Assembly (NCBI GenBank): GCA_050298535.1
Contig: JBNKUI010000031.1
Span: 72,420 to 136,419 of the forward strand
DNA length: 64,000 nucleotides
Origin: JABDMH01 sp050298535
Lineage (GTDB): Bacteria; Bacteroidota; Bacteroidia; Chitinophagales; Saprospiraceae
Direction: 5' to 3'
How positions within the stretch are numbered: position 1 is the first letter of the stretch; the number at the start of each line of letters is the position of its first letter. Position numbers and translations under genes: made by a program. The notes beneath the pieces are model-generated. The model was given only the letters and a program-made list of their open reading frames with translations. It was not told where the DNA came from and made no database searches. Of this stretch, positions 1-9,506 are shown piece by piece.

Positions 1-401
1 AGTTTTAGGAGCACGCATTTCAATTTTAACATACCTTTCACTCATAACCAAAGGTCACAGTAGGATCGCTATCCTATACTAAACTTTTGAGACCTTTTCT
101 ACGCTCCTACAAGTTCAAATCCCATAACCTGAGTGTCATAAAGTCGGTACATATTAGGCAAGAAATAATATGGCCTTTTTAAGTTTGCAATAGAACCTGA
201 CGCGTAAGAAAGTTCAATAGTTAAATCAGAGGAATATCCATTTAATGATGAACCAAGAGAAAATAAAATTTCAAAATAGTTGTGGACTTCTCTGGACTAG
301 AGAACAAAGTCGGCTATAAATGGTAGTGAACTCTCCTTTAGTTCTGAAATTTTTTCTCGTATCTTACAAAGGATAGAGAATTATAAGTAATTCCAAGATC
401 C
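1..401. other. Leading stretch without a gene
   Basis: About 400 bases precede the first gene. All frames are short and stop-rich, and I see no RNA gene. The region may carry the promoter of the sensor kinase, but I find no convincing Bacteroidota -33/-7 pair (TTG / TAnnTTTG). Confidence 0.5.
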
Positions 402-2924
402 TTGCTAACTACTCGGTGTAAATATCCTTTGTTGCTAAACCTCTGGGGTTGTGTCGTTGCCGTGGCATTGATAATGGCTATATCTGGGGATGTATCAGGA
501 CAACACCAAGGTATCAAGGACTCATTGGAAGCCTTACTTTCCAAAAGTAGTGGTGGAGATAGAGTTGAGGTACTCACTGACTTAGTCAAACTCTATAGTC
601 AAAGCAATCCCCCAAAAGCCATTGGATACGGCAGACAAGCCATTCGATTACTCAATGACACTACTGATCCCAACCTTGTCCATCAACTATGGTTTTGGAA
701 AGCCAAAGCCTACCACACAGCAGAAACTCTGGATTCGGTAAAATATGCGCTTGATCAATTACGATTATTACAAGGTGATGAAAATGATCCAGACAGGCAA
801 GGGGACATATATTACCTTGAAGGCTTATGGTATCGCTTGGCCAAAAAGGATAGTCTGGCATTAATACCATTAGAAAATGCACTAGTCAAATATGATCAAA
901 GTAGAAATAGGTCTGGTCTTCAGTGGTCCATATATGAGATTGGTGACATCAGACAAGACAGGGGTGATTATGAAGCTGCTCTGGCCTTCTTCGAAAGGCT
1001 CCTTAGTCTTGAAAAGGAAGATAAGGATACAATCAAAATAGCACGTACTTATACGGCTATTGGAAATGTGCAAAGCAGGATGGGCAACTATGCCATAGCC
1101 CTTGAGTCTCACAAAGCATCTTTGGCTTTAAAGGAAAAGGTTGGCGATAAAAGAGGAGCTGGTCTTACTTTGATGAATATTGGAAACATTTATTACAACC
1201 AGGGAGATTACGATCGAGCCCTGGAATACTTTATGGAAGCTCTTTCAATCGATGAAGCATTCCAAGATGATCAAAGAACTGCGCGAACACTTAATAATAT
1301 TGGAGGGGTATATTTTAGTACTGGATCTTACGAAGATGCCTTAGACTTCTTCAAACGTTCACTTTCATATAAGGAGAAGTTGAATGACACCCGTGGTATT
1401 GCAAATTCACTCAGTAATATTGGGGAGGCACACAGAGCTTTAGGAGACCTGGAAAAGGCTATCCATTATTTTGAACGTGCACTTAAATTGGATGAGCAAC
1501 TAGGTGATAAGTGGGGTTTTGCCTACTCTCTGGAAAACATTGGTAATGTATATCGGTCAGCAAATAACCATGAGCAAGCCCTCTCTTACTACGAAAGATC
1601 TCTTCCAATTCGTAAAGAAATTAATGATCAGCAAGGAGTGGCAAGCACACTCTTAGGTATGGGTATTTCATATATGGAATTGGATAATGCAGATAAATCC
1701 CAGACTACATTAGACCAAGCACTCAGTATAGCCAGGGAAATCAACAGTAAAGATCTGGTGAGAAACATCTATGAACAATTAGCAATTTTATTTGAAAGAA
1801 AAGAGAATTATAAGGAGGCTCTTTCATATCATAAACTGTTTAAAGCCTCTCAGGATTCTCTCTTCAACAGTGAAAGCGAAGGAATCATTGCCGAATTACA
1901 GGAGAAATATCGAACAGCTGAACAGGAGCGACAAATTGAATTATTAGAACAAAAACAACAAATTCAACGACTCTGGGTAGGAGGTTTAGTTCTCGGATGC
2001 ATATTTCTGGGAATGATTCTATTTTTTGCCTATAACCGATATAAATTTAAAACCCGGGCGCACAGTGCTCTATCAAAGGCCCACCATGAACTTCAGGAGA
2101 CCCATAAGAAATTAAAAGACACTCAACTACAACTCATTCACACAGAAAAAATGGCCTCGCTGGGGCAGTTGACGGCAGGGATCGCCCATGAAATAAAAAA
2201 TCCCTTGAACTTTGTGAATAATTTCGCAGAGCTAAATAGTGAAATAACATCAGAACTAAAAGAAATTCATTCTGAGAACCCTGATACTCCTCTATCACAG
2301 GTAATGGATATTTTGAATGATTTTGACCAAAACAGCAAGCTAATTCATCAACATGGTCAAAGAGCTGATGACATCGTCAAATCGATGATGCAACACGCAT
2401 CTGGGAATAAGGGAACTTTTGAAAGTACCGATTTAAAAGAGCTTGTATCCGAGCATGTAGACTTCATCTATCATGCAAAGAAATCGGAAATTTCCAACCT
2501 ACAAATCCATATTGAGAAAATTTTTGATGCCAGTGTGGGGGCCCTCGAAATAAATAAACAAGGTATTGGTCGAGTCTTGATCAACCTGGTCAGCAATGCT
2601 ATAGATGCATTGCAAGAATATGATCAAAAGGACAAAGACGAAGCACCTACCGTGCGAGTTCAGACAAAAATGACTACTGATGGAGCACAAATAATCATAG
2701 CAGATAATGGACCAGGGATGGATAATGAAACTCAAAAAAAGATTTTTGAGCCTTTTTTTACAACAAAGAGTTTAGGAAAAGGCACAGGTCTGGGACTCAG
2801 CCTAAGTTATGATATAATTACGGAGGGACATGGTGGCAGCATTACAGTAGAAAGCACGCAAGGAATGGGTACCACTTTCATCGTAACGCTTCCACGACAT
2901 CAAAAAAACACCGATAAAACATGA
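402..2924 (+). CDS. TPR-repeat sensor histidine kinase
   Basis: Membrane sensor kinase of 840 residues. A hydrophobic N-terminal signal (residues about 8-30) is followed by many tetratricopeptide repeats (about 60-490) with the typical G-N-I-Y/G-D-Y-x-x-A-L pattern, then a coiled coil, one membrane helix (about 523-545) and a cytoplasmic kinase core. The HisKA H-box has its phospho-acceptor at about His596 (AHEIKNPL). The HATPase has N (NLVSNAIDAL), G1 (DNGPGM), F (FEPFFTTK) and G2 (GKGTGLGL) boxes. This TPR-HK layout is common in Bacteroidota; the periplasmic TPRs probably bind a protein partner or ligand. No response regulator is adjacent, so its partner lies elsewhere. The start is TTG at 402; the first ATG is inside the signal sequence, so TTG is preferred. 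Confidence 0.92.
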   Translation: MLTTRCKYPLLLNLWGCVVAVALIMAISGDVSGQHQGIKDSLEALLSKSSGGDRVEVLTDLVKLYSQSNPPKAIGYGRQAIRLLNDTTDPNLVHQLWFWKAKAYHTAETLDSVKYALDQLRLLQGDENDPDRQGDIYYLEGLWYRLAKKDSLALIPLENALVKYDQSRNRSGLQWSIYEIGDIRQDRGDYEAALAFFERLLSLEKEDKDTIKIARTYTAIGNVQSRMGNYAIALESHKASLALKEKVGDKRGAGLTLMNIGNIYYNQGDYDRALEYFMEALSIDEAFQDDQRTARTLNNIGGVYFSTGSYEDALDFFKRSLSYKEKLNDTRGIANSLSNIGEAHRALGDLEKAIHYFERALKLDEQLGDKWGFAYSLENIGNVYRSANNHEQALSYYERSLPIRKEINDQQGVASTLLGMGISYMELDNADKSQTTLDQALSIAREINSKDLVRNIYEQLAILFERKENYKEALSYHKLFKASQDSLFNSESEGIIAELQEKYRTAEQERQIELLEQKQQIQRLWVGGLVLGCIFLGMILFFAYNRYKFKTRAHSALSKAHHELQETHKKLKDTQLQLIHTEKMASLGQLTAGIAHEIKNPLNFVNNFAELNSEITSELKEIHSENPDTPLSQVMDILNDFDQNSKLIHQHGQRADDIVKSMMQHASGNKGTFESTDLKELVSEHVDFIYHAKKSEISNLQIHIEKIFDASVGALEINKQGIGRVLINLVSNAIDALQEYDQKDKDEAPTVRVQTKMTTDGAQIIIADNGPGMDNETQKKIFEPFFTTKSLGKGTGLGLSLSYDIITEGHGGSITVESTQGMGTTFIVTLPRHQKNTDKT

Positions 2925-2927
2925 TCA

Positions 2928-3332
2928 TTGCCTGATTGTATATTTTGTAAAATAATTCAGGGAGAAGCTCCCTCTTGGAAAGTCATGGAAAATGAGTTTG
3001 TGTATGCCTTTCTGGACATCAATCCTGTGAGCAAGTATCACACGCTTGTCATTCCCAAGAAGCATTTTGAGAACATCTTTGATATTGATGATCACTACAT
3101 TACTGAGATCTCGAAGGTATTACGCCATCTTTCTCAAGTATATCAGGAAAAACTCGGCATTAACCACCTACAAATCGTGAATAGTAATGGCAGTGAGGGG
3201 CAGCAAGATGTTTTCCATATTCACTTTCACATTGTGCCTCGTTCACGGGGAGATGGTCAAAACATCCAATGGAGAACACATCCGGAATGGCGAAGTGAAT
3301 TTGATGAATTGCTGGAAAAATTGGATCTATAA
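2928..3332 (+). CDS. HIT-family nucleotide hydrolase (HINT-like)
   Basis: Small histidine-triad protein of 134 residues, the usual length for HINT-type purine nucleoside phosphoramidase or nucleotide hydrolases. The N-terminal CIFCKI zinc-associated motif, the LVIPKKH segment and the C-terminal triad HIHFHIVP are all present. The middle His of the triad is the nucleophile in the family. The gene starts at TTG three bases after the in-frame kinase stop, the only possible start there, so the two genes are probably co-transcribed. Its stop codon directly abuts the stop of the convergent AtuA-like gene. Confidence 0.93.
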   Translation: MPDCIFCKIIQGEAPSWKVMENEFVYAFLDINPVSKYHTLVIPKKHFENIFDIDDHYITEISKVLRHLSQVYQEKLGINHLQIVNSNGSEGQQDVFHIHFHIVPRSRGDGQNIQWRTHPEWRSEFDELLEKLDL

Positions 3333-3632
3333 TCACACCTCCATCTCCAGAAGATAGGAACTCAGGCATTTACCGTGCTTGTCAATAGCCAGTGATTGTG
3401 TCACTCCCCCACCCAAGGCATCATGTAATACAAAGTTTAATGCACCTAGCTGTGGTAACTCATATCGGATCACATCACCTTTTACCGTATCACAAAACCA
3501 ATCTCGCACAGCATTAGCGGTCACCTTATCTTGAATCATGGGAAAGTTCCCTTTATCAAAAACAATTAGAGAAATATTTGAAATATTACCCTTATCCCCG
3601 GTTCGCGCGTGTGCTATTTCTCTCAATTTCAT
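3333..3632 (-). CDS. AtuA-like small domain protein
   Basis: This 99-residue protein matches the ferredoxin-fold domain normally found at the C-terminus of AtuA (acyclic terpene utilisation) proteins, with the typical opening L-x-x-I-A-x-A-R-T-G-D-K-G-N and a glycine-rich DALGGGVTQSL stretch. Here it is a separate polypeptide starting 2 bp after the large AtuA subunit. The two probably form one enzyme or complex. The family is tied genetically to degradation of branched acyclic compounds; the exact reaction is not established. Confidence 0.88.
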   Translation of the reverse strand: MKLREIAHARTGDKGNISNISLIVFDKGNFPMIQDKVTANAVRDWFCDTVKGDVIRYELPQLGALNFVLHDALGGGVTQSLAIDKHGKCLSSYLLEMEV

Positions 3633-3634
3633 AT

Positions 3635-4978
3635 TTAAATCGTCAATATTTTTATTTGCGTTTGCACAACAGATTTCGGTATTAATACCGATCGAATGGA
3701 TATTAGTTCGGAGACTTTCTTTTGAACACCCCCTCCGGCAGCCGGACCATTTGTGTACAAGGCTTCAACCTCATGTGTAATTAATTTAGCAATGTGTTCC
3801 TCTTCTACTCTGGCTGCCACACGAAGTCGAACTTCGTTGAGTTCCGGGCTGCTATTCTTTTTCTGGTTTAAGAGGGAATTTACACCCAATATATCGAATC
3901 GAATATCATCGATCGACAATGACAGTCGATCCAGTCGTTTCCTCATGATCTCGATAGCCTGATGGGCCCGGGCTAAGCAGTTGGGTCCCCCGTAGCTGAT
4001 CGACCCTTCTGCCATAAATCCATTCTCAAAACCCACACTTACTTTATAGGAGTCTGTTGCCTGCCTCCCTCTCGCATTTTGAAAAGACACCTTATCCTTC
4101 TCCAACTCGGTAAAAGTTACTTTGGAAAAATCAGCGGTACAGTCAGGTGTAATATATTGGCTGGGATCATGAATTTCATAGAGAAGTTGCTCTGTACAAG
4201 TAGCGGTACTAATTAATCCTCCCGAATTTTCAATTTTCGATATAAATCCATCACCTACATCATCCACTTCGGCAAAAGGGAACCCCAAATTCCAAAGGTC
4301 ATCTACATCCTTCATTCCCGGATCCGAAAAATATCCCCCCGAAATTTGGCCGGCGCATTCCAGAAGGTGACCCACCAGTGTTCCCTTTCCTAGTAACTCC
4401 ACTTCATGGGGCGACCAGTTAAATTCATACATCAGGGGGGCGAGGAAGAGCGATGGATCCGCCACTCGTCCTGTGATGACAATGTCGGCCTCTGCTTTCA
4501 AAGCCTCCACAATGGGAGCTGCACCTAAATAAGCATTTGCGGATATGATCCTATTTGCAATTGTGTGAAGAGGCTCGCCAGTTTCCAGGATGGGTAAATC
4601 GAGAAAATCCTGTATCTTAAATAGCACATCGTCACCTTCTACAGCCGCAATCTTTAGTCCCTCCAGATCTTTCTCGCTGGCTATTCGAGCCACAATCTTT
4701 GCGGCCTCGTCAGGATTTGCAGCTCCCATATTGGAAATGACCTTCACCTTGTTTTCAAAAGCAAGTGGCAGAACCTTCGCCATTCTATACTCCAGCAAGT
4801 CGTCGTATCCGCCGAGTGGATTTTTCAATTTATTCTTCTGGGCCAGCGCAATCGTCCGCTCCGCCAGGCATTCGAATGCGATGTAATCCAGATCACCCTG
4901 AGCGATCAAATCGAGCGCAGGTCCGACCCGATCCCCGGCAAATCCAGCTCCACTTCCAATCCTAACTTTCTTCATCAT
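3635..4978 (-). CDS. AtuA-family (DUF1446) large subunit
   Basis: 447-residue cytoplasmic protein of the acyclic terpene utilisation AtuA/DUF1446 family. Family signatures include the N-terminal IGSGAGFAGDR stretch, the YIAFECLAERTIALAQ segment, NMGAANPDEAAK, the ITGRVADPSLFLAPL region and the GAAPIVEAL region. It ends shortly before the separate AtuA-like small protein, so the domain pair that is fused in many bacteria is split here. The start overlaps the stop of the upstream transporter gene in an ATGA junction, showing translational coupling. Context suggests uptake by the CitMHS carrier followed by processing of a carboxylated substrate. The gene could start at either of two adjacent ATG codons. 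Confidence 0.9.
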   Translation of the reverse strand: MMKKVRIGSGAGFAGDRVGPALDLIAQGDLDYIAFECLAERTIALAQKNKLKNPLGGYDDLLEYRMAKVLPLAFENKVKVISNMGAANPDEAAKIVARIASEKDLEGLKIAAVEGDDVLFKIQDFLDLPILETGEPLHTIANRIISANAYLGAAPIVEALKAEADIVITGRVADPSLFLAPLMYEFNWSPHEVELLGKGTLVGHLLECAGQISGGYFSDPGMKDVDDLWNLGFPFAEVDDVGDGFISKIENSGGLISTATCTEQLLYEIHDPSQYITPDCTADFSKVTFTELEKDKVSFQNARGRQATDSYKVSVGFENGFMAEGSISYGGPNCLARAHQAIEIMRKRLDRLSLSIDDIRFDILGVNSLLNQKKNSSPELNEVRLRVAARVEEEHIAKLITHEVEALYTNGPAAGGGVQKKVSELISIRSVLIPKSVVQTQIKILTI

Positions 4979-6342
4979 AGTGACACTGTTCCCATCAAGA
5001 TTGCAACCACCAACATAATACAGGTAATGAGAAATGCATAGGGTATAGTTTTACGCTGATGATCCCCCAGATCAACTCCAGCCAGTCCCACCAATAGATA
5101 GGTAGAACCCGTGAGGGGGCTTACAGGAAATCCTGTTGTCATTTGTCCAAGGAGGGCGGCTCGACCCACCTCTATGGCTTCTCCATCAAAATGAGTTGCA
5201 GTTTCACTCAATAATGGTAATATCCCGAAATAGAAAGAATCCGGATCAAAAATTAAACTGGCCGGCATGGACAAAAGTCCCGTGATCGAGGCCATGTGCT
5301 GACCCACCCATAAGGGAATATAGTTCACTGCAGCCGCAGACATTGCAGAAAGCATTCCTGACTCCTTTAAAATACCCGTAAAACAACCGGCGGCAAATAA
5401 GATTCCTGCCATTAATAAAGCAGCTTCTGCATGCGCATTAATACGACGGGTTTGTTCCTTTAGGTTGGGATAATTGATACTGATGGCCAGGGCAAAAGCC
5501 AACATAAAGACTAAATGTGGTGGTACAATACCGGATATTAAGATCGTGACGGAAATAATAATCAAGAGGACGTTAATCAGAAATAATTTAGGACGCTCGA
5601 GAGCCGTATCTTCTTCATTTTCAGCGGTGTGTGTTTCTACACTGATGCTTCCCGGGTTTTGTCTGCCACGATACTTTTTACCCATAAGATAAGCTATGAT
5701 CAAAACGCCCAATAATCCACTCGCTACCGGTATCAATAAAGGCTGAAATAAAGACGAAACGGATATGTCCAGGGCAGAGGCCGCCCGTATGGTGGGTCCA
5801 CCCCAGGGTAAAATATTCATGGTACCCGCGGCAATAGCCACAATTGTGGCCAGCATCGTCCGGGGTAATTTCAACGCATCATAGAGCGGTAGTAAAGCCG
5901 GGATTGCCACCAGAAAAGTAACCGCCCCTGATCCGTCCAGGTGGACTAACATAGCGAGAAGAGCGGAAGCCAATGCTACCCTCGCAGGATCTTCCCCGGC
6001 GTAACGCAACAGTACTCGAATAATCGGTTTGAAAGTTCCGGCATCAGTGAGTATTCCAAAAAATAAAATGGCAAAAATAAACATGACCCCCGTAGCAGCA
6101 ATGGATTTTATCCCTTCGGTCATAAACTCAAATAGCTCCAGTCCAAAGCCAGCAACCAGACCCGCCAAAAGTGGAATCACGATCAAAGCCACCAGCGCAG
6201 AAAGTCTTTTACTCATAATGGCGAGTAAGAGAACGAGAATCATGATGATGCCTACAGCAGCTAACATATCTTTCTTAAAATCAGAATATCCGAATATAAG
6301 AGATTGATAACGACCATGACTTAAAACATCTCGAGAACTCAT
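4975..6342 (-). CDS. CitMHS-type carboxylate transporter
   Basis: Polytopic inner-membrane protein of 455 residues with about 11-12 hydrophobic segments. It fits the citrate-Mg2+:H+ (CitMHS) family: conserved features are GILTDAGTFKPIIR, LDGSGAVTFLVAIPALLPLYDALKLP, the NILPWGGPTIRAASALD loop and a C-terminal SPLTGSTYLLVGL motif. It probably imports a di- or tricarboxylate or similar acid used by the coupled AtuA pair. The annotated ATG at 6342 adds 25 mostly polar residues before the first membrane helix; an ATG at 6267 is an equally good start. It is divergent from the esterase gene, with only about 60 bp between them. Confidence 0.9.
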   Translation of the reverse strand: MSSRDVLSHGRYQSLIFGYSDFKKDMLAAVGIIMILVLLLAIMSKRLSALVALIVIPLLAGLVAGFGLELFEFMTEGIKSIAATGVMFIFAILFFGILTDAGTFKPIIRVLLRYAGEDPARVALASALLAMLVHLDGSGAVTFLVAIPALLPLYDALKLPRTMLATIVAIAAGTMNILPWGGPTIRAASALDISVSSLFQPLLIPVASGLLGVLIIAYLMGKKYRGRQNPGSISVETHTAENEEDTALERPKLFLINVLLIIISVTILISGIVPPHLVFMLAFALAISINYPNLKEQTRRINAHAEAALLMAGILFAAGCFTGILKESGMLSAMSAAAVNYIPLWVGQHMASITGLLSMPASLIFDPDSFYFGILPLLSETATHFDGEAIEVGRAALLGQMTTGFPVSPLTGSTYLLVGLAGVDLGDHQRKTIPYAFLITCIMLVVAILMGTVSL

Positions 6343-6403
6343 GAAATAGCTATATTCGAAGGAAGAGGCGGAAAGCCATTAACTAATCCAATTATTGTGA
6401 GAA

Positions 6404-7432
6404 ATGGGCAAACCAACATATATATTAATATTATTTTTAATGTGTTTTGAGCTTGTGGCTCAGTCCGATGAGGGAACTATTATCATCGATTCACTCTACT
6501 CCGAACATTTAGAAAATGAATTTGGCGAAGAGTCTACTCGTGCAATGGCGATCTATCTTCCCCCCGGTTATGAATCCAGTACCGATCGATATCCCGTTAT
6601 ATACTTTCTCCACGGATTTCTCGGTAATCACCTTATGGGTCAATATATCAAGGACATACTGGACTATGCCATCGAAAGCCACCGCATCAGACCCTTTATT
6701 ATGGTCATCCCAGATCAAAAGACCACCTACGATGGCAGTTTCTACAGCAATTCAGGAGTTTTTGGTGATTGGGAAGATTTTACGGCATTCGATCTTGTAG
6801 AGCATATGGACCAAAATTATCGAACGATTGCACGAAAAGAGAGCAGGGGTATTACCGGCCATAGCATGGGAGGCTACGGCGCTTTGAAAATTGCCATGAA
6901 TCATCCCGAAATCTTTAGTAGTGTCTACGCGTTAAGTCCGGGAGCCCTCACCATTGTGCGGGAATACGGGCCCAATAGCAGTACATACAAAGAACTAGCC
7001 CAAATCAAAACCACGGAAGAATTGGCTAAATCATACTTTCCCAAGGTTATCGTGGCTTTTGGTAAATCATGGTCACCCAATCCTGATAATCCACCTTTCT
7101 ATTGTGACATTCCTTTTCAATACGTTGATGACAGTTTAGTAGTTAATGCCTCTGTACTGGAGAAATGGCAACAAAATATGCCTGTACATATGATTGATGA
7201 CAGAATCAATAATCTAAAGAAATTGAAAGCCATTAAACTTGACTGGGGCAGACATTCTGGTGATCGATTTACGATTCAATGCAAGATGTTTAGCCAGCGA
7301 TTAGAAAACGTAGGTATTACCCATTTTGCTGAGGAGTATATTGGAGACCATGGGAGTGGAATATATACTGAGGATGGAAGAATACCACAACAGATGCTTC
7401 CCTTTTTCGACTATTATTTGAAATTCGAATGA
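6404..7432 (+). CDS. Secreted esterase-D-like alpha/beta hydrolase
   Basis: 342-residue secreted or periplasmic hydrolase. A signal peptide (residues 1-20, cleavage after ELVAQ) precedes an esterase-D/feruloyl-esterase type alpha/beta fold. The oxyanion-side motif is YFLHGF, the nucleophile elbow is GHSMGGYGA with Ser154, and the late GDHGS segment is a candidate for the catalytic His. The family cleaves carboxylic esters, including acetyl or feruloyl groups on polysaccharides, but also mycolyl and thioester substrates, so the substrate is open. It is followed at 18 bp by an uncharacterised gene on the same strand. Confidence 0.85.
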   Translation: MGKPTYILILFLMCFELVAQSDEGTIIIDSLYSEHLENEFGEESTRAMAIYLPPGYESSTDRYPVIYFLHGFLGNHLMGQYIKDILDYAIESHRIRPFIMVIPDQKTTYDGSFYSNSGVFGDWEDFTAFDLVEHMDQNYRTIARKESRGITGHSMGGYGALKIAMNHPEIFSSVYALSPGALTIVREYGPNSSTYKELAQIKTTEELAKSYFPKVIVAFGKSWSPNPDNPPFYCDIPFQYVDDSLVVNASVLEKWQQNMPVHMIDDRINNLKKLKAIKLDWGRHSGDRFTIQCKMFSQRLENVGITHFAEEYIGDHGSGIYTEDGRIPQQMLPFFDYYLKFE

Positions 7433-7450
7433 AGTCAGTCACCAGATAAA

Positions 7451-8152
7451 ATGGGACGAGAAGTTTGGATCTATCAATTAGACTATCCTAAGATTCATGA
7501 GGGATTCAAGCGATTCCGGGAATATTTACCTGCTTTTAAAAAACGTGCGGACAGAGATCTGAATAATTGGATAGGGAATGCAAATTCAATACAGATTAAG
7601 ACCGCGGAAGATCTTTGGAATCTATTGGAGGATATAAACATGCTGGAGAATGATCAGGATCAAATGGATTTCCCGGAATGGGGTATTCGCCTTCTCTTTG
7701 AAAGTCCGACCAAGTCAGCCGCCAATAGCTTCATGTATCAGTTTTACACCTTCATGGATGAGCTGGAGTTAGTGGATGATATTGACTTCCGGGACGATTA
7801 TGGATCTGTGTTGGATGTCGATACATTTCGTCTGTTTCTGGACTATTTAATCATCCTGTGTCAAAAAGCGGGTGCACTGCCCTTGAAAGATCTACAAGTG
7901 GAATTCACTCCTCCATCCAATAAAATCGCAAAAATTGCATCGCACTATGGGACTGAGGATCCAATCATACAGCTGATCATCCATCAGGTGCAAAATATCC
8001 AAAGTGTGTACGATGCAGATCCACAACCCGCTTCCCTACCCCCGGAGTTAGATTTAGTCATTCGAAAGGACTTTGTAATCGAGAATTGTCTACGCATGCA
8101 GGAAATGGTTTCCGATTCTCAATCAAACATTTTTATATTGGATTCTGTCTAA
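7451..8152 (+). CDS. Uncharacterised cytoplasmic protein
   Basis: 233-residue soluble protein without signal peptide or membrane helix. It is acidic and rich in aromatic residues, with a predicted mostly helical character. I do not recognise a domain. ATG start 18 bp after the esterase stop and 22 bp before the SRPBCC gene suggest co-transcription with the small-enzyme cluster. Codon use and composition resemble the neighbours, so it is probably a real gene. Confidence 0.75.
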   Translation: MGREVWIYQLDYPKIHEGFKRFREYLPAFKKRADRDLNNWIGNANSIQIKTAEDLWNLLEDINMLENDQDQMDFPEWGIRLLFESPTKSAANSFMYQFYTFMDELELVDDIDFRDDYGSVLDVDTFRLFLDYLIILCQKAGALPLKDLQVEFTPPSNKIAKIASHYGTEDPIIQLIIHQVQNIQSVYDADPQPASLPPELDLVIRKDFVIENCLRMQEMVSDSQSNIFILDSV

Positions 8153-8174
8153 TTGAAAAATCGCCCTAAAAAAT

Positions 8175-8633
8175 ATGAATGAACGACATCTAAAAATCGA
8201 AATACAAGGTGATGCAAGCTCTATTTTTGAAAAATTCATCTCCGATTTTGGAGCATGGTGGCCATCAGAGTACACCTGGTCTCAGGACAAATTAGATAGA
8301 GTACTTATCAATGCCGTGCCGGACGGTCTCTGTACTGAGTATGGGCCCCATGGTTTTCGTTGTGATTGGGGACGGGTTACTTCAGTGGAACATGGAAAGC
8401 ATATACGATTTAAATGGCAAATAAGCCCAGGCCGTGAACCCATACCCGATCCCGATAAGGCAAGTGAAGTAATTATTAGTTTGTCTGAAAATAATGGAAT
8501 TTAAGAAGTCGTATTACGACATATACAGTTCGAAAATCACGGAGATGGCCATGAAGAGTATCGGGACATGATGTTTAGTGAATACGGTTGGCCGTACATT
8601 ATGCAACAATTCAAAATCTTCTGCGAAAAATAG
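8175..8633 (+). pseudogene. SRPBCC (AHSA1-like) protein interrupted by an in-frame TAA
   Basis: The first 109 codons encode an SRPBCC/activator-of-Hsp90-type fold (FISDFGAWWPSEYTW, WGRVTSVEHGKHIRFKWQI). They stop at TAA 8502-8504. Reading on in the same frame gives 42 further sense codons to TAG 8631-8633. These form the missing C-terminal half of the family (EVVLRHIQFENHGDGHEEYR, then a GWPYIMQQF helix). The full length of about 152 residues matches the family. This is therefore a single nonsense change or sequencing error rather than a short gene. SRPBCC proteins bind hydrophobic ligands; no specific role is inferred. Confidence 0.85.
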
Positions 8634-8650
8634 TTTCAAATCTCTTCCCT

Positions 8651-9004
8651 ATGAAAAAAAGTGAAAATGTGGAGACATACATTGACCAATTCGAAGGTAT
8701 TGTAAAGGAAAGACTGGAAACCATACGGAGCATCATCAAAGAAAATGCCCCCGAAGCAGATGAAATGATTTCTTATGGCATGCCTGGATATAAAATCAAT
8801 AAGAAACCACTGGTATATTTCGCTGGCTATAAAAATCATGTAGGATTTTATGCTACTCCGACCGGACACGAGGCTTTCCAAAAAGAACTCAGGGGCTATA
8901 AACAGGGAAAGGGATCCGTGCAGTTTCCTCATGATGAAGACTTCCCTGCTGACCTAATTGCCAAGATCGTTCGCTTTCGAGTGGAGGAAAATATGAATAA
9001 ATAA
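8651..9004 (+). CDS. DUF1801 (YdhG-like) protein
   Basis: 117-residue cytoplasmic protein of the DUF1801 family, named iron-chaperone-like in some annotations. Typical features are the helical start with V-x-x-Y-I, the EMISYGMPGYK stretch, the KNHVGFYATPTG core and the G-K-G-S-V-Q-F-P motif near the end. The family resembles frataxin-like folds, but its biochemical role is weakly defined. ATG at 8651 is chosen because it fits the family length; the frame remains open upstream through the tail of the SRPBCC gene. Confidence 0.88.
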   Translation: MKKSENVETYIDQFEGIVKERLETIRSIIKENAPEADEMISYGMPGYKINKKPLVYFAGYKNHVGFYATPTGHEAFQKELRGYKQGKGSVQFPHDEDFPADLIAKIVRFRVEENMNK

Positions 9005-9020
9005 TTTTCACAATTACACT

Positions 9021-9317
9021 ATGTACAAAGATATTATACACTACGAGCTAGCCGAAGACATTACTAAAGAGCACCTTCTGAAAGTGGCCGCCGACATTGT
9101 AAAAACCTGGATGAAAGATTTACCCGGCTTCCTGGAGTGGGAAATTCACGAAAATGAAAATAATACCTTCACAGACATTGTCTACTGGCAATCAAAGGAT
9201 GACGCAAAAAATGCAGAAAAAGCAATGGCTGAGATACCCAATGCTGCCGAATGGTACCAATGCTACAAGGAAGGAAGCATCACCAGCCAGCACTTGCATC
9301 TCTTAGCTAAGTTCTAG
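9021..9317 (+). CDS. Small dimeric alpha/beta-barrel (ABM-like) protein
   Basis: 98-residue soluble protein with the beta-alpha-beta pattern of the ferredoxin-like antibiotic-biosynthesis-monooxygenase superfamily: an I-I-H-Y-E-L strand, a long helix, the G-F-L-E-W-E-I strand and the DIVYWQSKDDAKNAEKAM helix. Such proteins form dimeric barrels with diverse or no catalytic activity. It lies 16 bp after the DUF1801 gene, closing the small-protein cluster. Confidence 0.78.
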   Translation: MYKDIIHYELAEDITKEHLLKVAADIVKTWMKDLPGFLEWEIHENENNTFTDIVYWQSKDDAKNAEKAMAEIPNAAEWYQCYKEGSITSQHLHLLAKF

Positions 9318-9466
9318 TGGACTGTGTTACTGCCCCTTCCCGTCCAGAAGAAACAGGATCGGTAACCCTTGGAAGTCGACGATGATATTCAGCTGATTTA
9401 CCTCAAAGTTGAGCATTTTTACTAAATTCAGGCGGGACCAAAGATAGATTAGGCACATTATCTAAC

Positions 9467-9496
9467 TTGATATGGACGTAGTCCATTCTAATTTCG
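9467..9496 (+). promoter_or_regulatory. Possible promoter with embedded inverted repeat
   Basis: TTG at 9467-9469 and TAATTTCG at 9489-9496 are separated by 19 bp, close to the Bacteroidota -33 TTG / -7 TAnnTTTG arrangement, just before the cupin gene. Between them lies a perfect inverted repeat ATGGAC-GTA-GTCCAT (9472-9486), placed where a repressor would block polymerase. The -7 element has one mismatch, so this is suggestive only. Confidence 0.35.
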
Positions 9497-9506
9497 TATT
9501 GAAGTC

